Source of the DNA: Nemopilema nomurai
Taxonomy: Eukaryota > Cnidaria > Scyphozoa > Rhizostomeae > Rhizostomatidae
Length of the DNA stretch: 64,000 nucleotides
Assembly: GCA_003864495.1 (NCBI GenBank)
Contig: ML133502.1
Location: forward strand, 1,922,001-1,986,000
Direction of reading: 5' to 3'
Shown: positions 1-12,731 of the stretch, piece after piece
Layout: the number at the start of each line of letters is the position of its first letter
Position numbering within the stretch: the first letter of the stretch is position 1
Position numbers and translations under genes: made by a program
The notes under the pieces: model-generated
Databases searched by the model: none
The model's input: the letters and a program-made list of their open reading frames with translations, nothing else
Told to the model about the DNA's origin: nothing

Positions 1-3000
1 TCAAGGACAAGGGCTGTTCAATGACAAGGGTTGTTCAGTTGGAAAGGGTTGTTCAATGACAAGGGTTGTTAAATGACAAGGGTTGTTCAATGACAAGGGT
101 TGTTCAATGACAAGGGTTGTTCAATGACAAGGGTTGTTCAAGGACAAGGTCTGTTCAAGGACAAGGGCTGTTCAATGACAAGGGTTGTTCAATGACAAGG
201 GTTGTTCAAGGACAAGGGCTGTTCAATGACAAGGGTTGTTCTGTGGGAAAGGGTTGTTCAAGACAAGGGTTGTTCAATGACAAGGCTGTTCAATGACAAG
301 GGTTGTTCAGTGAAAGGGTTTTCAATGACAAGGGTTGTTCAATGACAAGGGTTGTTTAAGGACAAGGGCTGTTCAATGACAAGGGTTGTTCTGTGGGAAA
401 GGGTTGTTCAAGACAAGGGTTGTTCAAGACAATGGCTGTTCAATGACAAGGGTTGTTCAGTGGGAAAGGGTTTTTCAATGACAAAGGGTTGTTCAATGAC
501 AAGGGTTGTTTAAGGACAAGGGCTGTTCAATGACAAGGGTTGTTCAGTGGAAAGGGTTGTTCAATGACAAGGGTTGTTCAATGACAAGGGTTGTTCAATG
601 ACAAGGGTTGTTCAAGGACAAGGGCTGTTCAATGACAAGGGTTGTTCAGTGGGAAAGGGTTTTTCAATGACAAGGGTTGTTCAATGACAAGGGTTGTCAA
701 ATGACAAGGGTTGTTCAATGACAAGGGTTGTTCAGTGGGAAAGGGTTGTTCAATGACAAGGGTTGTTCAATGACAAGGGTTGTTCAATGACAAGGGTTGT
801 TCAAGGACAAGGGCTGTTTAATGTCAAGGGTTGTTCAGTGGGAAAGGGTTTTTCAATGACAAGGGTTGTTAAATGACAAGGGTTGTTAAATGACAAGGGT
901 TGTTAATGACAAGGGTTGTTCAATGACAACAAGTGCTGTTCAATGACAAGGGTTGTTCAATGACAAGGGTTGTTCAAGGACAAGGGTTGTTCAAGGACAA
1001 GGGCTGTTCAATGACAAGGGTTGTTCAGTGGGAAAGGGTTGTTCAAGACAAGGGCTTTAAATGACATGGGGGTTGTTTCAATGACAAGGGTTGTTAAATG
1101 ACAAGGGTTTTTCAATGACAAGGGTTGTTCAATGACAAGGGCTGTTCAATGAAAAGGGTTGTTCAATAACAAGGGTTGTTCAATGACAAGGGTTGTTCAG
1201 TGGGAAAGGGTTGTTCAATGACAAGGGTTGTTAAATGACAAGGGTTGTTCAATGACAAGGGTTGTTCAATGACAAGGATTGTTCAATGACAAGGGTTGTT
1301 CAATGACAAGGGCTGTTCAATGACAAGGGTTGTTCAGTTGGAAAGTGTTCTTCAATGACAAGGGTTGTTAAATGACAAGGGTTGTTCAATGACAAGGGTG
1401 TTCAGTGGGAAAGGGTTGTTCAGTGAAAGGGTTGTTCAGTGGGAAAGGGTTGTTCAATGACAATGGTTGTTCAATGACAAGGGTTGTTCAATGACAAGGG
1501 TTGTTCAAGGACAAGGGCTGTTCAATGACAAGGGTTGTTCAGTGGGAAAGGGTTGTTCAATGACAAGGGTTGTTCAATGACAAGGGTTGTTCAATGACAA
1601 GGGTTGTTCAATGACAAGGGCAGTTCAATGACAAGGGTTGTTCATTGGGAAAGGGTTGTTCAATGACAAGGGTTGTTAAATGACAAGGGTTTTTCAATGA
1701 CAAGGGTTGTTCAATGACAAGGGTTGTTCAAGGACAAGGGCTGTTCAATGACAAGGGTTGTTCAATGACAAGGGTTGTTAAATGACAAGGGTTGTTCAAT
1801 GAAAAGGGTTGTTCAATGACAAGGGTTGTTAATGACAAGGGTTGTTCAGTGGAAAGGGTTGTTCAATGACAAGGGTTGTTAAATGACAAGGGTTGTTCAA
1901 TGACAAGGGTGTTCAGTGGGAAAGGGTTGTTCAATGACAAGGGTTTTCAATGACAAGGGTTGTTCAATGACAAGGGTTGTTCAATGACAAGGGTTGTTCA
2001 ATGACAAGGGTTGTTCAATGACAAGGGTTGTTCAGTGGGAAAGGGTTGTTCAATGACAAGGGTTGTTCAATGACAAGGGTTGTTCAATGACAAGGGTTGT
2101 TCAGTGACAAGGGCTGTTCAATGACAAGGGTTGTTAAATGACAAGGGTTGTTCAATGACAAGGGTTGTTCAGTGGAAAAGGGTTGTTCAATGACAAGGGT
2201 TGTTCAATGACAAGGGTTGTTAAATGACAAGGGTTGTTCAATGACAAGGGTTGTTCAATGACAAGGGTTGTTCAATGACAAGGGTTGTTAAATGACAAGG
2301 GTTGTTCAATGACAAGGGTTGTTCAATGACAAGGGTTGTTAAATGACAAGGGTTGTTCAGTGGGAAAGGGTTGTTCAATGACAAGGGCAGTTCAATGACA
2401 AGGGTTGTTCAGTGGGAAAGGGTTGTTCAATGACAAGGGTTGTTAAATGACAAGGGTTGTTCAATGACAAGGGTTGTTAAATGACAAGGGTTGTTCAATG
2501 ACAAGGGTTGTTCAGTGGGAAAGGGTTGTTCAGTGGGAAAGGGTTGTTCAGTGGGAAAGGGTTGTTCAATGACAAGGGTTGTTCAATGACAAGGGTTGTT
2601 CAATGACAAGGGTTGTTCAAGGACAAGGGCTGTTCAATGACAAGGGTTGTTCAGTGGGAAAGGGTTGTTCAATGACAAGGGTTGTTAAATGACAAGGGTT
2701 GTTCAATGACAAGGGCTGTTCAGTGGGAAAGGGTTGTTCAATGACAAGGGTTTTTCAATGACAAGGGTTGTTCAATGACAAGGGTTGTTCAATGACAAGG
2801 GTTGTTCAATGACAAGGGTTGTTCATGACAAGGGTTGTTCAGTGGGAAAGGGTTGTTCAATGACAAGGGTTGTTAAATGACAAGGGTTGTTCAATGACAA
2901 GGGTTGTTCAATGACAAGGATTGTTCAATGACAAGGGTTGTTCAATGACAAGGGCTGTTCAATGACAAGGGTTGTTCAGTGGGAAAGGGTTGTTCAATGA

Positions 3001-6000
3001 CAAGAGTTGTTCAATGACAAGGGTTGTTCAATGACAAGGGTTGTTCAATGACAAGGGTTGTTCAATGACAGGGGTTGTTAAATGACAAGGGTTGTTCAAT
3101 GACAAGGGCTGTTCAGTGGGAAAGGGTTGTTCAGTGGGAAAGGGTTGTTCAGTGGGAAAGGGTTGTTCAATGACAAGGGTTGTTCAATGACAAGGGTTGT
3201 TCAATGACAAGGGTTGTTCAAGGACAAGGGCTGTTCAATGACAAGGGTTGTTCAGTGGGAAAGGTTGTTCAATGACAAGGGTTGTTCAATGACAAGGGTT
3301 GTTCAATGACAAGGGTTGTTCAATGACAAGGGTTGTTCAATGACAGGGGTTGTTCAATGACAAGGGTTGTTCAATGACAAGGGTTGTTCAGTGACAAGGG
3401 CTGTTCAATGACAAGGGTTGTTAAATGACAAGGGTTGTTCAATGACAAGGGTTGTTCAGTGGAAAAGGGTTGTTCAATGACAAGGGTTGTTCAATGACAC
3501 GGGTTGTTAAATGACAAGGGTTGTTCAATGACAAGGGTTGTTCAATGACAAGGGTTGTTCAATGACAAGGGTTGTTAAATGACAAGGGTTGTTCAATGAC
3601 AAGGGTTGTTCAATGACAAGGGTTGTTAAATGACAAGGGTTGTTCAGTGGGAAAGGGTTGTTCAATGACAAGGGCAGTTCAATGACAAGGGTTGTTCAGT
3701 GGGAAAGGGTTGTTCAATGACAAGGGTTGTTAAATGACAAGGGTTGTTCAATGACAAGGGTTGTTAAATGACAAGGGTTGTTCAATGACAAGGGTTGTTC
3801 AGTGGGAAAGGGTTGTTCAGTGGGAAAGGGTTGTTCAGTGGGAAAGGGTTGTTCAATGACAAGTGTTGTTCAATGACAAGGGTTGTTCAATGACAAGGGT
3901 TGTTCAAGGACAAGGGCTGTTCAATGACAAGGGTTGTTCAGTGGGAAAGGGTTGTTCAATGACAAGGGTTGTTCAATGACAAGGGTTGTTCAATGACAAG
4001 GGTTGTTCAATGACAAGAGTTGTTCAATGACAAGGGTTGTTCAATGACAAGGGTTGTTCAATGACAAGGGCTGTTCAATGACAAGGGTTGTTCAGTGGAA
4101 AAGGGTCGTTCAATGACAAGGGTTGTTAAATGACAAGGGTTGTTCAGTGGGAAAGGGTTGTTCAATGACAAGGGTTGTTAAATGACAAGGGTTGTTCAAT
4201 GACAAGGGCTGTTCAGTGGGAAAGGGTTGTTCAATGACAAGGGTTTTTCAATGACAAGGGTTGTTCAATGACAAGGGCTGTTCAATGAAAAGGGTTGTTC
4301 AATGACAAGGGTTGTTCAGTGGAAAAGGCTCGTTCAATGACAAGGGTTGTTAAATGACAAGGGTTGTTCAGTAGGAAAGGGTTGTTCAGTGGGAAAGGGT
4401 TGTTCAGTGGGAAAGGGTTGTTTAATGACAAGGGTTGTTCAATGACAAGGGTTGTTCAATGACAAGGGTTGTTCAAGGACAAGGGCTGTTCAATGACAAG
4501 GGTTGTTCAGTGGGAAAGGGTTGTTCAATGACAAGGGTTGTTCAATGACAAGGGTTGTTCAATGACAAGGGTTGTTAAATGACAAGGGTTGTTCAAGGAC
4601 AAGGGTTGTTCAAGGACAAGGCCTGTTCAATGACAAGGGTTGTTCAATGACAAGGGTTGTTCAAGGACAAGGGCTGTTCAATGACAAGGGTTGTTCAGTT
4701 GGAAAGGGTTGTTCAATGACAAGGGTTGTTAAATGACAAGGGTTGTTCAATGACAAGGGTTGTTCAATGACAAGGGTTGTTCAATGACAAGGGTTGTTCA
4801 AGGACAAGGTCTGTTCAAGGACAAGGGCTGTTCAATGACAAGGGTTGTTCAATGACAAGGGTTGTTCAAGGACAAGGGCTGTTCAATGACAAGGGTTGTT
4901 CTGTGGGAAAGGGTTGTTCAATGACAAGGGTTGTTAAATGACAAGGGTTGTTCAATGACAAGGGCTGTTCAGTGGGAAAGGGTTGTTCAATGACAAGGGC
5001 TGTTCAATGAAAAGGGTTGTTCAATGACAAGGGTTGTTCAGTGGAAAAGGCTCGTTCAATGACAAGGGTTGTTAAATGACAAGGGTTGTTCAGTAGGAAA
5101 GGGTTGTTCAGTGGGAAAGGGTTGTTCAGTGGGAAAGGGTTGTTTAATGACAAGGGTTGTTCAATGACAAGGGTTGTTCAATGACAAGGGTTGTTCAAGG
5201 ACAAGGGCTGTTCAATGACAAGGGTTGTTCAGTGGGAAAGGGTTGTTCAATGACAAGGGTTGTTCAATGACAAGGGTTGTTCAATGACAAGGGTTGTTAA
5301 ATGACAAGGGTTGTTCAAGGACAAGGGTTGTTCAAGGACAAGGCCTGTTCAATGACAAGGGTTGTTCAATGACAAGGGTTGTTCAAGGACAAGGGCTGTT
5401 CAATGACAAGGGTTGTTCAGTTGGAAAGGGTTGTTCAATGACAAGGGTTGTTAAATGACAAGGGTTGTTCAATGACAAGGGTTGTTCAATGACAAGGGTT
5501 GTTCAATGACAAGGGTTGTTCAAGGACAAGGTCTGTTCAAGGACAAGGGCTGTTCAATGACAAGGGTTGTTCAATGACAAGGGTTGTTCAAGGACAAGGG
5601 CTGTTCAATGACAAGGGTTGTTCTGTGGGAAAGGGTTGTTCAAGGACAAGGGTTGTTCAAGGACAATGGCTGTTCAATGACAAGGGTTGTTCAGTGGGAA
5701 AGGGTTTTTCAATGACAAGGGTTGTTCAATGACAAGGGTTGTTTAAGGACAAGGGCTGTTCAATGACAAGGGTTGTTCTGTGGGAAAGGGTTGTTCAAGG
5801 ACAAGGGTTGTTCAAGGACAATGGCTGTTCAATGACAAGGGTTGTTCAGTGGGAAAGGGTTTTTCAATGACAAGGGTTGTTCAATGACAAGGGTTGTTTA
5901 AGGACAAGGGCTGTTCAATGACAAGGGTTGTTCAGTGGGAAAGGGTTGTTCAATGACAAGGGTTGTTCAATGACAAGGGTTGTTCAATGACAAGGGTTGT

Positions 6001-6659
6001 TCAAGGACAAGGGCTGTTCAATGACAAGGGTTGTTCAGTGGGAAAGGGTTTTTCAATGACAAGGGTTGTTCAATGACAAGGGTTGTCAAATGACAAGGGT
6101 TGTTCAATGACAAGGGTTGTTCAGTGGGAAAGGGTTGTTCAATGACAAGGGTTGTTCAATGACAAGGGTTGTTCAATGACAAGGGTTGTTCAAGGACAAG
6201 GGCTGTTTAATGTCAAGGGTTGTTCAGTGGGAAAGGGTTTTTCAATGACAAGGGTTGTTAAATGACAAGGGTTGTTAAATGACAAGGGTTGTTAAATGAC
6301 AAGGGTTGTTCAATGACAAGTGCTGTTCAATGACAAGGGTTGTTCAATGACAAGGGTTGTTCAAGGACAAGGGTTGTTCAAGGACAAGGGCTGTTCAATG
6401 ACAAGGGTTGTTCAGTGGGAAAGGGTTGTTCAAGGACAAGGGCTGTTAAATGACAAGGGTTGTTCAATGACAAGGGTTGTTAAATGACAAGGGTTGTTCA
6501 ATGACAAGGGTTGTTAAATGACAAGGGTTGTTCAATGACAAGGGTTGTTAAATGACAAGGGTTGTTCAATGACAAGGGTTGTTTAATGACAAGGGTTGTT
6601 CAATGACAAGGGTTGTTCAATGACAAGGGCTGTTCAATGACAAGGGTTGTTCAGTGGGA
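1..6659. repeat. 17-bp minisatellite array (at least 6.6 kb, open at left edge)
   Basis: Unbroken head-to-tail array. The main unit is 17 bp (caatgacaagggttgtt). Variants are caaggacaagggctgtt, a taaatgac form, and an 18-bp form cagtgggaaagggttgtt. The array ends abruptly near 6659 and is open at base 1. Variants recur in long ordered blocks: 4327-5040 repeats at 5048-5760 (offset about 721 bp), about 2101-2600 at 3389-3880, and 1-1060 resembles 5384-6440. It lies 3' of the last visible exon of gene A on the minus strand, so it is probably intronic (inference). A 77-residue open frame inside (5499-5732) is a by-product of the repeat. Confidence 0.97.
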
Positions 6660-7346
6660 AAGATGAGCGAATTGAAAGCGGGCTTGTCTAAAATTGCCTT
6701 TTGCGAGTGTAGGGACATACATTATGCGATGTATGATGTGAACTATTTGCTTGTGATGAATTACAATCGAAGAAGGTATTTCATCGCTATTTGTGGCATT
6801 GCAGCGACATTTAATCAACCGTCGCTTTTTGTGCACCGAATATCTCGCATAGTTTACGTTATTGCGATCGGAAAGCTGTGAAAAATGTGTCAAATCGCAT
6901 ATATTGTGGCTGAATTTGACGCATGGGCATTGTGACGTACGATCTAGTTGTAAGCAAAAATATACACAATAGGATGTCTGATAACAAAATATCACCTTGA
7001 AAAGAGGGAGGTAGGCCATTGAAATGCTAAAACATTCTGACTTAAACAAACTCGAACGTTAATCGTGGCAAGGTCAATGCTGCTGATTGGTATATAAAGC
7101 TATACAAAGATTGGTATAGTCGTTTGTGCTGTCCTTTAATTAGTAAAATTTGTAAGTAGTTACTTAGAGTTAAGGGATAATGCTAAAATGAGAATGGAAA
7201 AGTTTGACTGGCTAAGAATGACTAATAATTATTATATTAGCTGTTTGAAAAGTAACTTTTCAATCACGCTAATCATTTCAGAAAAGAATTTTTCTTCATA
7301 AATAAGAAGATATAAATTGATATTGCATTTGCTAGTCAATACTCAC
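6660..7346. other. unique sequence between gene A exon 6 and the minisatellite
   Basis: Probably intron sequence of gene A following its donor site at 7346. I see no Ig-like exon, splice-bounded frame or transposon in it. The open frames on both strands at about 6651-7049 mirror each other and resemble nothing I know. Confidence 0.5.
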
Positions 7347-7652
7347 ACGTGACGACAAAAGCCATTTTTGCAGTTACAGCCCCGAGAAAGTTTGTTGCTA
7401 TGCACGTGTAGTTTGAAAAATGATGTTTGTCCACGCTCCTTATTTCCACAACACTGGTGACCCTTGTATGATTGGCCGCTTTGACTCCTATTGTGGATAC
7501 AAACATTGTGCCAGTAGAATGAAGCTGTGTACCGTTGGTGTACCACTGGACAGCAGCAATGGGGTTGGACACAACAACACATAACAGGGTAAAGTTTGTA
7601 CCAAGTGGAACAAAAGACAAACTTGAAGTGCTCTGTACGATTTCAGGAGCAA
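7347..7652 (-). CDS. gene A exon 6: Ig domain 5 (last exon in window)
   Basis: 306-base phase 1-1 exon, acceptor ..CTTTACAG, donor GTGAGT. Contains LLCVVVSNP, VQWYTNG and YTCIATNFLG. Same length as the corresponding gene B exon (24759-25064). The splice donor shows that coding continues beyond the visible exons. Confidence 0.87.
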
Positions 7653-10600
7653 CTGTAAAGAGAAAGGTGGATAGATGTTGAACAGCTCCGAAAACGTTCG
7701 AACTTACTATGATTGTAGGTAATGCCTATCCATTCATTGGCATTATCAGCGCTTGAACCAACAGAAGTATACAAGTTATTTTCTTCTCCATCTAGAAACA
7801 TTGACTAAGCAGAAGTGAGAGTTTTTGGTAAGGCATGTTTTTCAGATGCTCAGATGCGACGATATAAACGCGATAATGGAAATGCGACAATGCTAATGAT
7901 GCAAATGCGACAATGCTAATGCAAGAATGTGAATGCGACAATGTAAATGCGACAATGCGAATGCGACGATTGAAACGCGATAATGGAAATGCGACAATGC
8001 TAATGATGCCAATGCGACAATGCTAATGCAAAAATGCGAATGCGACAATGTAAATGCGACAATGCTAATGAGTCTGTAATAGATCTAAGGTTTGAATTCG
8101 GGACGGAAAATCTTCCCTTTCAAGATTGAGAACCTACATGTTACATTCAACGTGATGTTGACTTCATTGGATGCTACAGCATTTACAGCTCTGCAAGTGT
8201 AGACACCATGGTCGCTCTGGGTTACAGCGCTGAAGCTCAATCGACTTTCAATAATCGAAAAGCTTGAGTTGGTCATCAGGATTCTAGAATGCGCTGCAAC
8301 TGCGCCCTTGCTACCTGCCTTGTGCCAAGTAACAGCTGGCACTGGTTCCCCGTAGAAGGTGCACACCAGGGTGGCCGGTGCACCCCTGGCAACTGAGACT
8401 GTTTCATTCGGATGATTGTAAAGGGTAGGCGGCACTGAAAAACATGACGTCATCAATTACATCTCATTCAACTCACCACTCATCCAATATGTGGGAGATA
8501 CAACAAAGACTCGCACGCAATCATTGTCGATAAACCCTATGTCGATGCCGAAGAAGCATGTTCAAATGTCAGCCTTGATTGGAAATTACCTTCATATGCA
8601 TGTTAGTTTGTACCCTGGGTACCAGACTAGTTCGTAGCTAGTTTGTAAACCGACATCGGTCAAAACTGTGTTTGAGCTTCAAGCAAGTGCAATGAACCCT
8701 TTGTGTTTACTTACCGTGAACAGTGAGGTTTAGAGGCAATGACATTGTTGTGGCAATGTAGTTGACTGCAGCACATTCGTATGTACCCTCGTCGGATGTT
8801 GTCACCGACGTGATAGTAAGCACGCGACTTGATGAATTCACAAGAGGGATACTGTTTCTGTAAATTATGTAATAAACTGCAGGCAAAGCGGTCGCATTGC
8901 ATGTCAAAGTAACTGTTTCGCCAAGTAATGCTGTGTTACCAGGCATGTTAGAACGGAAGCTGACATTTTTCGGAGGATCTATAAAGACAAATAAATTGGT
9001 TGCTGGATGAAATCGTTCAACGAAGCCTCCATCGAAACAAAGTACGGCTAAAGTGACTGTTGCACGACAAAGATTGATTAACGCTATATGGAAGGAGGCA
9101 ACTTCGTAGTTTACTAGATTTAAATTATGCCACTTCATCCAAAGCGCTAGAGCAATCTCTCGTTAAAACCGTTGGAACATGAAGCATGCATTTATTTGAA
9201 GAAAAGAAAATATAATGTCATAATGCTATAAAATTCTGTCTATCTTTCAGTTTATTTTCTTTAAATTCTTTATCTTATAACTCTGCAAGCAACATATAAG
9301 AACGCTAAATTTCCGTTTCATTGAAAATTGAAAATGCAAGCAATACCTATCTGTGTTGCCTGTACCAAGTGAATGCTACGTTTACACAAGAGACTTTCAA
9401 GAATGAAAATAAGCATTAAAACCTCGTGCTATCATAAAAATCTTACAATGGACAATGAAGTTTGTAGAGCTGAGAAGACTATTCAGCGGAATTTCCGCGA
9501 CGCAGGAGATGTTGCCTCTATCAGCTAGCACCACTCGTTGTATTGTGAGGTTACTTTGCACGACAGTGAGGTTATTTTGATATCCGATCACACTGGTGTC
9601 AATTCTATGTCGTGAGCCACTGACAAGAGGCACGCGGTTTGAATACCATGCTATTCTCGGTGCTGGCCGGGCTGCAATTACACACCGCATAACTGATGAC
9701 TGCCCATCGATTGCTATGACCTCGTGTGGAAGTGAAGATGCGATAGACGGGAAAACTAAAAGCAAACGCATTTTTAGCTGCCATATGGCCAATTAATCAC
9801 AACATCTTGATAGCTCTAACAACAGAAATAGCTTTTTAAATGCTCATGATATTTGACGTTTTTTCAGACTTCTGTGTTTGTTCCATATAAATGAGCGCTC
9901 CTTAAAGTTTCGATTTATACATTTATATGCATCATCAACAAGTGAAAAGAAAAATTTTGAAGAAAGTTTAAGAAGCTGGCTTTTTTAGCAACACGAGTTA
10001 ATTCTAATTTTCTTCTTCAACAACAACAGAATGTCAGCAGTGCCTTAAACTTGGAGAAATGTTCAGATAATGTTGATACCTGTGACGTTGAGAAAAACTT
10101 TGTTGAAAAGAGATGGTCCAGCGAAGTCAGCACTGAAGGCAAGATATCCTTCATCACTAAGTGAAAAATTCTTCAACAAAATATTCCCATTTCCTCTATA
10201 CTCTACTCTCCCTTGGTAAGCTGCATTCTTGATCTCAGCTGGGTTGTTTTTCAATTTCACCATGATACTGTTCCCTGTTTGCAAATTGTTTTCTCCAACA
10301 TTGTACCACTTCATGTAGTCTGGCTCTTTGCTGTATATGAACGTCCAATTGAAAATTGCATTGGAACCAAGTTGCACGTACGTTGTAGATAGAGGTGTTG
10401 ACACAAACGTAGGGGATCCTGTTTAAGAAAACAGAGGTGATTGCATTTATTAAAACATCTGAAAATCATGTTGCTTGACTTAGCTTGAACGAAAAATTAA
10501 TCACTCGCTGGGAAGTTTGCATGTGAAATAATGCAAATGCAAGTACTTGGAAATTTTATGGCTTTACAAGAATGCTCTGTATTAATGAATTACTGTTACG

Positions 10601-12658
10601 TAGGTCATCCTCTCATTATAGCAAATCCTGTTAAAAAAAGTCTTTTCAAAATTCAGAAAAAAGGACTGAATTGACTAAATTTCGTAGACAAATTGGCACT
10701 ATTAGGAAGAAAATAAACATTTCATCATACATGGACTCAATGGTACTGCTTGTTTATTGTCTTAAATGGATACTCATCAATATATTTATCATGATATCTG
10801 CGGTGCTGCATTTTGTTGTTGCGGTGCCTTTCTACATATTGTCATTGATAACTGTCTTAGGGAAAATTCATAATTGTTAAGATCACTTGCAAGGTGATAT
10901 GAAGTAGAATTTGAGATTCTCTTGAACCTACGTTTCAGAAAGAATGTAACCTAGCAAAATGATTACAACCAGCGAGCATTTAATAGTAGCTTCAATTGTA
11001 TCAAGTCAGTGTTAAAGCAGGCAAAGGAGGCTCTTTAGATAACTTGAAAGGCCTCGAGTTTTATTTAGAGCAGGACCTTTATGTCGAACTAGCAATGTCT
11101 TTAGCACTGACTGGGTTTTCACCTGCATAAATATTTCCATTATGATTTTCATTATTATCACAATTCCGTGTAATCATGGAGGCTTTTTCACGAGAAGAGC
11201 ATTTCATATCAATGGACGCTCAAACAATATTTCAAGTCTAGCCAAAATAGGAATAAAGGGCATTTCTAGATTCGAGGCAATTTTTTAACAAATTAGCAAA
11301 ACACAATGGGGATCCGTGAAGCAAACACTCAATGTGGTTTTGGGTGGCATGAAAAATTAATGCCTGCGTAGGTGAAGACGTGATAAGCAAGCAGGTGGGT
11401 ATGCGTGAAAGAAAGATTTGGCTGGGTAGCCACTGGCAACCTGAAAAAGACATACGACGGGTAGGGAGGCCAAACCGATCGATGCACATGCTAGTTCACT
11501 GCGCGTGCGTAAAACTGCACTGGAGTGTCGCAGTCATCCGAGCTCAGGAAAAAAGAAACGTTTATTGTTTATTGAAACGGCTTTTGCATGCAGGTATATT
11601 GCTTAACATATAAAAGCCTGTTTTTGGCTTTCCGTAATGTCATGTATTGCTTCTGGATTGCCTTTTGAGGCAACCGAAGAAATACATTTAGTAAAGTACA
11701 TACAGAAGAGCGAGTAAAGGGAGCAAAATGCCACGACTCAAAATATTTAGTGCAATATTTGTCATTTTTTAAGATATTTGTCATTTTTAAAAATGTTCCC
11801 TATATATCCCGTAACGTAATGGCTCGGCAGCCCCAAACTTTCCGTGTTACTTCTTCTGATCACGATTCGAGTCTGTAATAATGAACCATCGACATCGATC
11901 TATATTGCCTTCTTTGTCTGTGACTCCAAATATAGAATAACAATATAATTTAATCTCTTATGTTTTGTTCTCCAAAACATATATCAAGAAACATCTTTTT
12001 GGCTTTTGTGCATTATCACACATCACAAAAATAAACTGCACTAAAGCCCACTATGGTCTCAAAGCTAATGCACTGGCATTTTGAAGGAATAAAAGAGCAT
12101 CTCAATTGCAACAACGAATGTATGTTGCACTGCATGCTTCCAAATTGCTACCCAGCTTATCCAGTATATTGAATATATGCAGCCATGTATAAATATGTAA
12201 ATACGAAAAGCATCATCTCATGGAACAGGAAGCATGCATGAGGTTTTCCAAGTTAGACAGCTAAGCAGTCAAACAAGGTGGTCTCTGGGAAGGTGTAACA
12301 ACATGGAAAGTTTAAATGAAGTAATCGTAAAGAAAGACTTATTGGCGTGGCTGTTTCAATCTGCACAAAAATTTATGAACAAGTCCAGCACAGTAATAGG
12401 AAGTATCGGCAACACGTGCAGCTATAGCGAACCTTTGGTGCATGTGGAAGTCGAGGTAGAATTACATTATGTACACTTGGTTAATAGTCCTTAGAGCAAC
12501 CCAGCGCTGTTTTCAAAAGGTTTTATCTAAATGCATTTTGCATACTTGAGCGTTAAAATATCTACTATTGCTACAAATCCATCTGATAATAATGTTATCA
12601 GCTTACCTTTAATCCCGCAGAAAAGGACAAACATAACAAGCAGAACGGGAATTGCCAT
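7347..12658 (-). CDS. gene A: Ig-superfamily cell-surface protein, 5' part (signal peptide + 5 Ig domains)
   Basis: Six minus-strand exons: 12607-12658, 10080-10418, 9447-9755, 8715-8978, 8138-8434 and 7347-7652. Every junction is phase 1 with GT..AG borders, giving 1567 coding bases. The product is a secretory signal peptide followed by five Ig-like domains of about 88-113 residues with many N-glycosylation sites. Exon 6 ends in phase 1 with a clean donor (GTGAGT), so the gene continues, but no further exon appears before the minisatellite; the rest lies off the left edge. The neighbour upstream (17009-33328) is a paralogue with the same exon plan and a TSP1-transmembrane-cytoplasmic end, so gene A probably encodes a similar receptor (inference). 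Partners and ligand are unknown. It recalls cnidarian Ig recognition and adhesion receptors, but I cannot assign it to a named family. Confidence 0.85.
7853..8075. repeat. minisatellite in gene A intron between Ig4 and Ig5
   Basis: Degenerate array of aatgcgacaatgcta-type words. Two larger copies are offset by about 108 bp, each starting near gcgacgat..aacgcgataatgg (about 7855 and 7963). It lies in the intron between exons 5 and 6 of gene A, the same position that carries a different array in gene B. Confidence 0.85.
8138..8434 (-). CDS. gene A exon 5: Ig domain 4
   Basis: 297-base phase 1-1 exon, acceptor ..TTTTTCAG, donor GTAGGT. Canonical I-set features: LVCTFYGEP, VTWHK and SDHGVYTCRAVN. 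Confidence 0.88.
8715..8978 (-). CDS. gene A exon 4: Ig domain 3
   Basis: 264-base phase 1-1 exon, the same length as exon 4 of gene B. Cysteines in LTCNAT and YECAAV, with the DEGTY motif. The usual core tryptophan is replaced (YYIIYRN), as also seen in gene B. Donor GTAAGT. Confidence 0.85.
9447..9755 (-). CDS. gene A exon 3: Ig domain 2
   Basis: 309-base phase 1-1 exon, acceptor ..TTGCTTTTAG, donor GTAAGA. I-set-like pattern: cysteine in MRCVIA, tryptophan in IAWYS, second cysteine in ISCVAE preceded by ADRGN. Several N-x-S/T sites. Confidence 0.85.
10080..10418 (-). CDS. gene A exon 2: Ig domain 1 (N-terminal, V-like, cysteines lost)
   Basis: Phase 1-1 exon of 339 bases, acceptor ..TTAAACAG, donor GTATCA. 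It has the Ig landmark D-E-G-Y near the F strand and F-N-W-T-F at the B/C strands, where the first cysteine would sit. Neither canonical cysteine is present. It matches exon 2 of gene B in length class and in the F-N-W-T motif. Confidence 0.8.
10419..12606. other. gene A intron 1
   Basis: 2.2-kb intron between the signal-peptide exon and Ig domain 1. I see no repeat family or coding signal in it. Small open frames on both strands look random. Confidence 0.6.
12607..12658 (-). CDS. gene A exon 1: signal peptide
   Basis: 52-base exon starting at an ATG and encoding MAIPVLLVMFVLFCGIK, a hydrophobic core typical of a signal peptide, plus one base of the next codon. Donor GTAAGC. Length and phase equal exon 1 of gene B (52 bases, phase 1), which supports the start. 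Confidence 0.85.
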
Positions 12659-12731
12659 TTTCGACGAGTAAATCAAAGTTTATCCAGACTTGTAAGGTTT
12701 GAAAATGCTGCACTCATAACATTAGCGGTAC
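12659..12731 (-). other. candidate 5' untranslated exon of gene A
   Basis: Upstream of the gene A ATG the minus strand reads TTTCTATGTTTCAG followed by GTACCGC, a plausible acceptor that would start a 5' leader exon at 12731. A strong donor (GTAAGTATT) on the same strand near 14005 could end a first non-coding exon. The leader would hold a two-codon upstream ORF. No transcript evidence is available. Confidence 0.25.

Noticed and set aside
5499..5732. 77-codon frame in the 17-bp array
   Set aside because: Chance frame inside a minisatellite whose unit length is not a multiple of three.
1..6659. CRISPR array
   Set aside because: Units are contiguous with no unique spacers, and the surrounding genes are eukaryotic.
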